Program-made: the position numbers and the translations under genes | In this document: positions 35,499-43,713 of the stretch, in pieces | Position numbering within the stretch: the first letter of the stretch is position 1 | Layout of the letters: the number at the start of each line of letters is the position of its first letter | The notes under the pieces: generated by a model | Seen by the model: the letters and a program-made list of their open reading frames with translations, nothing else | What the model was told of the DNA's origin: nothing | Databases searched by the model: none | NCBI GenBank assembly: GCA_014529385.2 | Contig: CM043943.1 | Location: forward strand, 100,215,355 to 100,279,354 | Source of the DNA: Adiantum capillus-veneris | Taxonomy: Eukaryota > Streptophyta > Polypodiopsida > Polypodiales > Pteridaceae | Length of the DNA stretch: 64,000 nt | Direction: 5' to 3'

Positions 35499-37368
35499 GG
35501 GGGGAGAGAGAGAACAGATGCTGCCGCAGCAGCAAGACAGGCTATCTTCGAGGTAGGCTTGGATGGGGAGTAATCCGCATCCGAGCGTCCTCTAGATAGG
35601 CGAGCCTGTAGTGAGTGTCTGGCCCAAGCCCAAGCAAAGCGAGCCATGCGTAAAGCAACCTCCTCTGTCCAGGAGTCCTCATGTATGTATACATAGCAAG
35701 GCAAACAATGCGTATCAGCAAAAAAGTATACCACAATGTGCCTACATCCTGCTGAGTCTGGGGGTGTCACCACAAACTTGGCCAGTGTCCACAAAGTCTG
35801 CAGCAAATCTGTAACTCCAAGTTCTCCCATGTGGTGAGAGAACTCGAGAAACTGTGTATGCAACCATCCCTCCACTGAGTCGAGGGACCACTCTGTCTCA
35901 GTCCTACCACAGAGGGGAAAGGAGAAACCAACTGCCGAGTCCAAGGCCTCTGTCCCCCTAGCGGCGAGGAACAGAGCGTGGACCCTGAAGCAAGCTGCCT
36001 CGTGGTCTGCTGCGGAATCACTGAGAAAGCAAGTGAATCCGTAATCGAAGAAATCCCAGCGGCGTCGGAGGTCAATGCTCGTCAGACCACGAGGAATAGC
36101 TACAAGGGAAGATGTCTGAATCTGCAGAGGGGGCCGCAAGAAGGGCTAACCCTCTCTCGCTAGGCGACTCGTGGCAAAAGCACTGCCAAGAGATCTCCTA
36201 GCCGCCGGCGAGGGACCAGTCTCCTGGGTCGACTGAGGTACTGGAGCAGGAGGAGGGGGAGTAGGAGCAGGGGGGGGCGAAGGAGAAGAGAAGCGGGGTG
36301 GGGCGACAGAGACAAAGGCGTGAGGTGGGGAGTGGGCGGGAGCAGAGGGCGGAGGAGGGGATGAGGAGGAAGAGGGGAGATCTGGAGGTGGGAAGTCTGG
36401 CGAGGGTGAAGCGGAGGTGGAGGCTGGCGTAGGGGACTCGTGGGAACCCATTGCTGTTGAGTAGGCACCTGAGGGCCACTCTGCGTGCCAGACTGTCGCT
36501 GTGGCCCCTGGCGTCGACGACCACGGGCTTGCTGCCACCCCTCTTCCGCTGGAGCCCTAGGCTCGGAGGGTGGCTTAGAATCTGTGCGCTGTGTCACTGG
36601 CTGAGGCTACGGCGCACTCTCGGCAGGCTGAGGCTGAGGCTAAGGTGCAGGTCGTGGCCTCCTCCGTGGACAGGCCTTCGCCAGGTGGCCCATCTATCTG
36701 CAAATGAAGCACTGGTTCGGGAGACCCGAGTACTCCACACTCTGTCGAAACCAACCCCCACTCACCCGAGGCAAGAGGATGACCTTCGAAAGCGTGTGGG
36801 TATCTCTGACCAAAACTCGAACTGAAGGGATGCCAGCTGCCTTGGCAGCTACTGATGCTGCTGTAGGAGGTGTCTCCAGAACAGTCCCGATGGCGGAGCC
36901 AATCCTGGAGAGAAGTGGAAGGTACTCCCTCCGTAAACCCGGAAAGCAGACTGAGATGGGGATGTCTGCCTCCTCTACTAGCACATCCGAAGTTGGGTCA
37001 AAACCATGTCGCCACTGTCGAAAGTGGGCACGTGATGCTCGGATAGCCAGTGGACTCATAGCTATGACCTTGGAGGCCATCTCAAAAGTCTCGAACTCGA
37101 TCTGGTAGTACCCCCGTCCGAGGATCTGAACATCCAAAATCTTGCCCACCTCTGCGAGAAGGCGGGCCTGGAGAAGGTCTCGCAGCTCTCCTATGCTAGG
37201 ACGGGTGCCGAGAACCTTGCAGATGACAGAAGTCGCCTGCAAGCGCTCTACCTCTGCGGCAAGGCTCGCTTGCTCTATTGACGAAAGAGCAAGTCGAATG
37301 GTGGGCTCAGCGGGGTCGGGCGAGGGGGCTTCATGCGAGTCCCTCTGTGGTGGAGCTGGAGCCTCCAT
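35495..37368 (-). pseudogene. LINE ORF1 (nucleic-acid-binding protein)
   Basis: From ATG at 37368 there is a DUF4283-like fold region (residues about 20-170, with YYQIEFETFEMASKVIAMSP and PGLRREYLPLLSRIGSAIG). A CCHC zinc knuckle follows, CFICR-stop-MGHLAKACP, split by a TAG at 36694. Next come a Pro/Gln-rich region with TAGs at 36640 and 36607 inside a Pro-Gln repeat, a long Pro/Ser-rich low-complexity stretch with one frame change near 36450, a TAG at 36146, and a unique C-terminal domain ending at 35495. ORF1 proteins coat the LINE RNA. All four stops could be former CAG codons. Confidence 0.85.
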
Positions 37369-37767
37369 CTGTGTCTACTACTGAGTCGAAGAGGCGGCCG
37401 GAGAAGAACAATCTGCAACCGAGGACGCCGAACACTTGTCCGAAGAACAAATGTTGCAGAGCCAGGCGCAAAGAAACCTTCGGGGATAATGCGGACAAAG
37501 GGGGGGGGGGGGGGGGGGGGGGGCTAGGGAGAAGCTAGGGGGGGAGGGCAGCGGGCAGCAGGGGGCAGTAGGTGGCGGGCAAGGCTGGGAGGGGGAGATA
37601 GCGCAAGGTGGGAGAGGGTGGGGGATGCAGCGCGAGGGGGAAGGGGGGGGCAGCGCAAGGGGGGCTGATGGCAGCGTGAGGGCGAGAGAGAGAAGGGGGG
37701 TGAGGGGAGGCGATGGCGCAAGAGGGGAGGGAGCGTGCAGCAACAGCGAGCCCTTTTTCTATTGTTG
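37369..37767 (-). other. LINE 5' untranslated region with a C24/G24 run
   Basis: This GC-rich stretch lies between the target duplication and ORF1. On the plus strand it has 24 G at 37500-37523 followed by purine-rich GGGGAGG-type sequence. An internal promoter is expected in this region for LINEs, but none can be pointed to. Confidence 0.6.
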
Positions 37768-37781
37768 AATATACACAAAGT

Positions 37782-38035
37782 ATTAAGTTTTCTACTTTAC
37801 ATTTCTAGGACTAGGAAGTCTTGTCATTTTCTACCTTTCATCTTTGCATTTCTTAAGGTTTCCTTTGAAATGCAGCAAAGTGTGACATGTGGATGCCTTC
37901 TCCTTGCTCATAAATTTTAAGCTCCATTATAAAGAGTATAGATATCAAATAGTTTCAAATATTGAAATATTGAAAGCAGGGAGTGATGGACCTAAAAGAA
38001 GAATTTGAGCCATAAAGTAAGTTTTAATTCTCTTG
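37782..38035 (+). repeat. Unassigned DNA with a third partial copy of the 28448-28755 repeat
   Basis: Around 37877-37942 the text GTGACATGTGGATGCCTTCTCC, then AAGCTCCATTATAAAGAGTATAGAT, matches the repeat at 27910 and 28448. The rest of the interval shows nothing. Confidence 0.6.
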
Positions 38036-38043
38036 CATTATTA

Positions 38044-38626
38044 TGGTGTGTGGGTCTTGTAGGTGTGTCCGACCACCTAGTGTGGGAGGACACTAGTAGG
38101 TTCTTGGCATATGTAACCAACCTCTCTTGCTATAAGAGAGATGACGGATTAATGAATAAGGGGACTCAGTTTTGATCCTATTTTGTGTTCACACTACATT
38201 GTTACATTCCAAGATGGATAGCATCAAGAACTACCAAGTGTCCTCCCACACTAGGTGGTCGGACACACCTACAAGACCCACACACCACAACACGACGGAT
38301 GATGCTACACAAAATAGCTCTGAGAGTCCGTGTGCATCAACCAGCGGGCTATGCTGGCCATTCTTCACCCAGTATCCAAGGCAAAGGCATCCATCCTCCC
38401 CAAAAAGCAAGATCAAGAAAAACAAGAAAGGTCCCTAACTACCCGTGCCCGCCGCCTCCACCAATGTAATGTACTATTACAGGAGAGAGACTAGACCAAA
38501 ACTAGACCCCTTATTCATTAATCCGTCATCTCTCTTATAGCAAGAGAGGTTGGTTACATATGCCAAGAACCTACTAGTGTCCTCCCACACTAGGTGGTCG
38601 GACACACCTACAAGACCCACACACCA
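38044..38626. mobile_element. Foldback element with identical 120-bp inverted arms
   Basis: The left arm (38044-38163, TGGTGTGTGGGTCTTGTAGG...) and the right arm (38507-38626) are exact reverse complements over 120 bases. A 51-base piece of the same sequence (38237-38287) lies between them in the right-arm orientation. CATTATTA precedes and CATTATTT follows the element, an 8-bp target duplication with one mismatch. The arms contain CTTGCTATAAGAGAG and resemble the LTR of a very small LTR element, so an inverted pair of LTR copies is an alternative to a DNA transposon. Confidence 0.75.
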
Positions 38627-38759
38627 CATTATTTCTTTGGAAATCTTGAAAAAAAATGCTCAAAAATTTTCTTTGTTTTTTTTACATAGCATGCTTCATG
38701 TATTTTTTTCACTTTCTCCAGATATATGCATCCAGTAAAAAGAATATATTGATCCACTC

Positions 38760-38990
38760 ATGGTAAATGACTCTTATTCTTCTTTGATTTCACCATCTAT
38801 TTCTCAAGATATTATTGAATCTTCCAAATTCAAGAAGGTGAAACAAAATTTTATCCATGAGTTCATTAATGAAACAAAGGTGAGTACTTCAAACGTTCAA
38901 AAGGTCATTGATGATAGTGGTATAAGAAGAATGGGTTACACAAAGATTCACTACAAGAGGTTCTTCAAAGTAGAGACAATAGCAGTGTGA
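38760..38990 (+). CDS. Small open frame of unknown function
   Basis: A 76-codon frame (MVNDSYSSLISPSIS...) has a helical, charged C-terminal half with IRRMGYTKIHYKRF. Codon use looks plausible for a protein fragment, possibly an exon of a transposon gene. I do not recognise the family, and the frame could be chance. Confidence 0.2.
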   Translation: MVNDSYSSLISPSISQDIIESSKFKKVKQNFIHEFINETKVSTSNVQKVIDDSGIRRMGYTKIHYKRFFKVETIAV

Positions 38991-39004
38991 TGCTCAAATG
39001 TGGA

Positions 39005-39105
39005 AAATTCACGGCGTCGTTATAGGCCTTGCTATAGTATTTGTTGCGTAGCTCATAGGGATGGCTATAGCGACGTTGACGCTGTAAAAAGAAAATATGC
39101 GAGCG
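39005..39105. repeat. Possible CACTA-type subterminal repeats
   Basis: CGGCGTCGTTATAG at 39013 faces CTATAGCGACGTTGACGCTG at 39069-39088 in inverted orientation, with CTATAG also at 39031. GCGTCGCTATAG-like motifs are common near the ends of plant CACTA elements. A CACTA transposase lies downstream at 40968. No CACTA terminus itself is visible. Confidence 0.35.
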
Positions 39106-39156
39106 CAAAAAACTTAGATCTGTAGATCCAAATTTTGGCACTCTTGAAAAACACCC

Positions 39157-39159
39157 ATG

Positions 39160-39213
<54 letters not shown>

Positions 39214-39493
39214 CCCCCCCCCCCCCCTCACACACGTACACACACACACACACACACACTTACACACGAGGAGAGGAAGGAGAGCCAGGTATGCTCCTTC
39301 CCTCACCTCTCTCTCACGTTCCCTTCCCCTCTTTCTTTCTCTCTCCCACACACACACACACACACACACAAACACATTGTGTGTGTACACACACACACAC
39401 ACACACTTACACACAAGGAGAGGAAGGAGAGCCAGGTATGATCCTTCCCTCTCCTCTCTCTCACATTCCCTTCCCCTCTTTCTTTCTCTCTCC

Positions 39494-39527
<34 letters not shown>

Positions 39528-39575
39528 TTGTGTGTGTGTGTGTGTGTGCGAGAGAGAGAGAGAGACATAGAGAAA
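39157..39575. repeat. Microsatellite block with a 147-bp tandem duplication
   Basis: A CT run (39161-39210) leads into 17 C (39211-39227) and CA runs. The unit starting TTACACACGAGGAGAGGAAG at 39260 recurs from 39407, period 147, each ending in a CA run and ACAAACACATTGTGTGTG. AG runs close the block. It is not coding. Confidence 0.9.
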
Positions 39576-39769
39576 GCGAGAGAGAGAGAATATGAAATGA
39601 AATGTTATGTTAAACATCTTCAAAATGTCAAAATGATTTATGAGACAAATCTGATAAACACTTTGTGGATCTAATCTAATGTTTGTGTTGTCTGATAAAG
39701 TAGTGTATCAGTCGGTGAAGAGCTTCGTGAATGCATCTTTGTAAATAGACATACTATGATATATATAAA

Positions 39770-40040
39770 GAGAGAGAGAGAGTCGTAGGTTTAGGATTTA
39801 GTTTTTAGATTTAAGTTAGAGTTTAGGTTTAGGTTTAATATTAGAGCTTTGGGGTTATGTTTAGGATCTAACTCTATATTTAAGGTTTAGAGCATAGTTA
39901 GGGATATTGAATGATAGTGATGAGAGATTAGGTTTAGATTTAAGATTAGATTTTGGATTTAGTTTTCATATTTAAGTTTAGCTTCAGGATATATCATGGT
40001 TTAAATTTAGAGTTAGGTTTATGGTCATGTTCGCAGTAGT
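39770..40040 (+). repeat. Degenerate TTTAGG-rich stretch
   Basis: AG run at 39771-39783, then many TTTAGG, TTTAGA and TTTAAG hexamers on one strand, densest around 39785-39900. It resembles an eroded telomere-like or simple repeat. The plant telomere heptamer TTTAGGG is not repeated exactly. Confidence 0.55.
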
Positions 40041-40725
40041 TTGCATGTAGCTCACATGAGCCTAGGTATGTAGTTTTTTGCAAGCTCCCATGTTTGTGCA
40101 TGTGAGCTTGCAAGTAAGTAAAGAGTTTAGGTATGTAGTTTTTTGCAAGATCTTCTTTACGTCCCCAAGATGGAGTTCAAACATGACTTTCTACTCTGTC
40201 CTCTCTACCTTCTCTATCTTTCACTCTCTCTCTTTCTCTCCACGGATATGGCATTAGGTTGGAAAGATTTCAACGACATTGTACCTCAAAATGGAGTGAG
40301 ACTTGCAAGGTGCAGAGTAATCCCTCGAACAAGGAGAAAATGTGAAGATATGAAGAGAAAGAAGAATAATGAAGAAGCTCTTCTTCAAAGTACTCCAGAG
40401 AAGCGGGAGCGCTCTCACACTGTGCATACCACAAAACGGTGCCTTCACTTACAACCATAGCTCTTTGAGGTAGTTTAAAGTAGGGAATGGCTACATGAGA
40501 ACAAGTGGACAAAGGGGTTTTTTCCACTAGATGCATTTCCATGTAGACGTGGGTGTGTAGATTTCTCATACCGACAAATATAGGCATTGACCAATAATGA
40601 CAAGATTCTAAATAGGTGGTTTCGATCTCCGTGCACTTCTAGACCGAGGTATGCGGGGATCAGACATGGCTAGAGAACTGAGATATCTTAGAGTGTGATC
40701 TATGGTTTCTTGATTGCGAACGAGA

Positions 40726-40782
<57 letters not shown>

Positions 40783-40967
40783 GAGACGAATGACAGTAAG
40801 AGAATATTAAATTTATGTTCAGGGCTCAAGGTTTTTACATTAATTATGAGTACTGTGACGATGATGTGGGGCCATCGAACCAAAAAGCATATCTCTCAAC
40901 AAGGATATTATGTCCTTGTAATCAATGCAAACATGTTGTATAATCGACAAGACGCGTTTCTTTGTAG
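40041..40967. other. Unassigned DNA, possibly 5' part of the CACTA element
   Basis: TAGGTATGTAGTTTTTTGCAAG occurs twice (about 40062 and 40128). A 105-codon frame at 40143-40460 (MQDLLYVPKMEFKHDF...) matches nothing I know. An AG microsatellite lies at 40729-40779. TTTCTTTGTAG ending at 40967 looks like an intron acceptor in front of the transposase coding segment. Confidence 0.4.
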
Positions 40968-41116
40968 CACGTTTGTGAATCTGGCAAGTTTGACCCGTCT
41001 ATTATAGATCGATTTGTTGCCAATTACAACTTGTCGGACTCTGGCACTGGCCAACATGCAGCAATCTTGCAACCCAATAGACGTGTTTGGAGGCACTTTA
41101 CTCAAGCAGCATACGT
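40968..41116 (+). pseudogene. CACTA transposase (Tnp2-like), segment before the element E insertion
   Basis: The frame is open from the acceptor-like TTTGTAG to the insertion of element E (FDPSIIDRFVANYNLSDSG). With one copy of the ACGT duplication removed, the frame continues directly into 61664 without a stop. This ties the segment to the Tnp2-like domain on the right side of the nest. Confidence 0.65.
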
Positions 41117-42261
41117 TGTGAGCGGGATGGAAACACACAAAATACCTCTATTAGGACCCGACACACACGTTTGGAAAGATACACACACACACTCTATGGG
41201 GCACCACTCGGCTTACACAACACACCTCGCCGAGACAGGGAACACACCTATGGAGTGAGAGGAGAGAGACTATCCGTTTGCCCACTCCACACAGAGAGAC
41301 ACATACACACACACCCGAAAAATTCAGATCAAAAGAGGAGAACTTCTGATATTTAGATAAAAATGAGCTTGGGCCAACAACAAGGGGGCAAATAGCTCAA
41401 ACAGTATGGGTAAAATAAGCCAGATACAATCACAAACTGGAGCAGAAGCTTAGCTCATAGAAGAAACATACACAACCAAAACAGCATAAAAACAGTGAGG
41501 AATTTGGAAAAATGGACAGCAGCATCGCGTCCAGAACAGCCCAAAACCCTAATCTACAATGTCAAAGTGCTCAAATCCAACCTCGGATGAGCAGTTTACG
41601 GCCAAAACAGGCTCCAAAAACCCCGAAAACACAGTTGCGGCTGTTCCTCCTCTCTTCTCCACATTTTTTCTGGTCTTCTCTCTAAATTTTTCAGTTCCCA
41701 CACTTATCTTTATTAGTGGGGCACCCTTGGCCTTTTAGATGACCTCAAACGGACCCCGAACAGGCCAAAAACTGACCTCGCAGTGCATAGTTGTCACCCA
41801 ACTGCATCCATACGCACACCTGGCACTCGACTTTTTTCAATAATTCATCCCATAACCACGTGAAGTGGCCCCAAAATATGGTCCTCATGATGACATTTCT
41901 GCATAATTACCACAAGAAAACATCCACGTTGTGTCCATACTTCTCCACGTGCAAGTATTGACCCCATTCGCCCTCCTGACGCCACTAGATGCCATGTGAT
42001 GCACCTGCTTACCTCATGTTGTCGACCCGCGGATAGCTTCCTTGAGAAGTTTCACACGCTACAAACTCCTCATTATTGTAGAAAAAACACACTGGTACTA
42101 GTAATAGTGAAAATCGATGCACTATGTACGTCCTGTTCTGCCTGTACACATGTGGGCCCCACGTAACCACCTGGCTATGGAAAATGGGCAATCCTTTATT
42201 CGATGCACCATGCATGTGTATGTACATACTAGCAATCCCTTGCTCCAAAAAAATCCTGAAA
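41117..42261 (-). mobile_element. 3' LTR of element E
   Basis: It matches 60521-61659 at high identity from TGTGAGCGGGATGG to CCTGAAA (CCTGACA in the other copy). On the minus strand the LTR therefore begins TTTCAGG, where the 5' copy has TGTCAGG. A CA run and an AGAGACACATACACAC stretch are shared. The two copies differ at scattered sites, so the insertion is not very recent. Confidence 0.95.
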
Positions 42262-42278
42262 TAATTTGCCCATCCCCT
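42262..42278 (-). other. Polypurine tract of element E
   Basis: On the minus strand AGGGGATGGGCAAATTA abuts the 3' LTR. Position is right and the purine run is moderately good. Confidence 0.6.
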
Positions 42279-42285
42279 AGACTGC

Positions 42286-42788
42286 TAGATCATTCATGAT
42301 CAGTCGTAGAAAAAAGCGATATGAGACTCGCAGCGTCACAGGTCTCCTCATGCTTCACCAACACTGCTTGATCCACAGAAAACTTATCTTGCTCGACCAT
42401 CATTAACCTAGCATGATACAATTTAAGACACAATCCATTTACCCTTGACTTATGTAGAACCCCATCCTGGTTAGCCAACTGATATGTACCATTCGCGAAA
42501 CACTCCACTACCTTGAAAGGGCCTTCCCACTTAATTCAAAACTTCTTTTGGAAGGTGTTGTCCAGCTTACTGTTGTAGCGCAAAACCAAGTCATGCTTCT
42601 TGATACGCTTACTTTTGACCTTTTCATTTATCTTTGCCAAAGCCCTATCCTGCATCTTCCCATAATGTTACAATGCACTCATCCTATCCAAATGAACCTC
42701 TTGTAACTGTAAGAGCCTCTCTTTGAATGCATCACTAGGCGGCCCAAGCAACTTCTCTAACATCTTGACCGCAGGCAACTCTACTTCC
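42286..42788 (-). pseudogene. pol: Element E integrase, C-terminal part
   Basis: On minus, after the element F insertion, the sense continues as VELPAVKMLEKLLG, then HDLVLRYNSKLDNTFQKKF, then KWEGPFKVVECFANGTYQLAN and KSRVNGLCLKLYHA, ending near 42290. WEGPFKV is the usual motif of the integrase C-terminal domain. Two stops (near 42535 and 42667) interrupt it. The other half of the gene is at 54625-55500. Confidence 0.85.
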
Positions 42789-42793
42789 ACAGG

Positions 42794-43694
42794 TGTTGAC
42801 CGCTGGCTCAACAACACAACATAAATCAAGTTTCGTACCAATGAATAGTTATTCTAGTTTCATAAGCCGGGGTGCAATGGAACTTCCAGATTGTAAATAC
42901 AAAGCCATTTGACCCTTTCAACCCCATTTTTTGTTAAACCTAAGGTAGCCTTAGTATATAAGGTACCTAGGTCATTTTGTAAAGGAGACTTTAATCATAA
43001 TCAAAAATTTAGCGCTGCCGTCTACTGTGTGTGAGAGAGAAAGAGAGTGAGCATGAGCTTCATCCTCTCGCTACGCCCGGCTCGCTCAACACATTGGAGA
43101 TCCGACTGCACCATTGTTGTAGGCTCGAGGAGAGCTATGCAACAACGCCAAAGCATTCTACGCAAGACGAAGCGCACACGCCGACGCATCTACGAGCTAT
43201 TTGTGGCCGTAAGTGTATCAAACGATGTCTGTTTTCTGCATGCTAGTAGTCTATAGAATCATGGCAACATAAGCTATGCATAGGTACTCATAAATTTCAG
43301 TTTCAGGCACTTTCAAAATTCTGCTCTGTCATCGTACGCGTTTTCCGCAGACGGGTTTAGAGTGAGGGTTTTGAGTGTAGAAGCTTAGGGACGGGTGTAT
43401 CCTAGTGAGGGGATGGTTTTCCTTAAGTTTCGTATGAATCTGGCATGATTAGGTGAGTTACCTTCCGTATGTGTGTATGTGGCTAGGTGGTGTAGTTGAG
43501 AGCAATGAGGTTCTTGATTGTGGTTTAGTTGGCCTTCTAGAGTGTTGTATGTGTAGGATGATCTCAGCTTGAAAAGCTAAAGAGATTTCCTCCGTGTGCC
43601 TATCATGTCATCTGTGTCCTCGATTGACATTGTGTTGATCTAGGTAGTGTTTGCATGCACTTCATGGGTGTGTGAGTCGCTCGCCCGTCCAACA
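42794..43694 (+). mobile_element. 5' LTR of element F
   Basis: 901 bases, TGTTGACC to GTCCAACA. Relative to the 3' copy it lacks about 60 bases after GTTTCGTACCAA (42850 region). AGTATATAAGG (42952-42962) is a candidate TATA box. A half palindrome, CATCGTACGCG, lies at 43330-43340. Confidence 0.95.
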
Positions 43695-43695
43695 T

Positions 43696-43713
43696 TGGCG
43701 CCGTTGTCGGGGA
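43696..43713 (+). other. Primer-binding site of element F, tRNA-Asp type
   Basis: TGGCGCCGTTGTCGGGGA starts one base after the LTR. It differs at one position from the complement of the plant tRNA-Asp 3' end as I remember it (TGGCGCCGTTGCCGGGGA), the primer used by several plant Ty3 lineages. First-strand synthesis would start here. Confidence 0.8.

Larger units (their letters stand above)
30999..37767 (-). mobile_element. Full-length L1-like LINE (non-LTR retrotransposon)
   Basis: On the minus strand the order is: GC-rich 5' untranslated region, ORF1 with a zinc knuckle, ORF2 with endonuclease and RT, then a poly-A tail of 12 (31010-30999 read on minus). AATATACACAAAGT flanks it on both sides (30985-30998 and 37768-37781), a perfect 14-bp target duplication. 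That is typical of target-primed reverse transcription and shows that both ends are original. GC content is far above the surroundings. Both genes carry many stop codons. Confidence 0.95.

Noticed and set aside
36160..36825. Proline- and leucine-rich open frames on both strands in the LINE ORF1 region
   Set aside because: Low-complexity GC-rich DNA read in wrong frames; only the frame joined to the zinc knuckle and the C-terminal domain is real.
37378..37778. Antisense Pro/Ser-rich frames beside the G run
   Set aside because: Simple-sequence translation inside the LINE 5' region.
39770..40040. Interstitial telomere array
   Set aside because: Only degenerate TTTAGG-like hexamers; no run of the exact plant heptamer.
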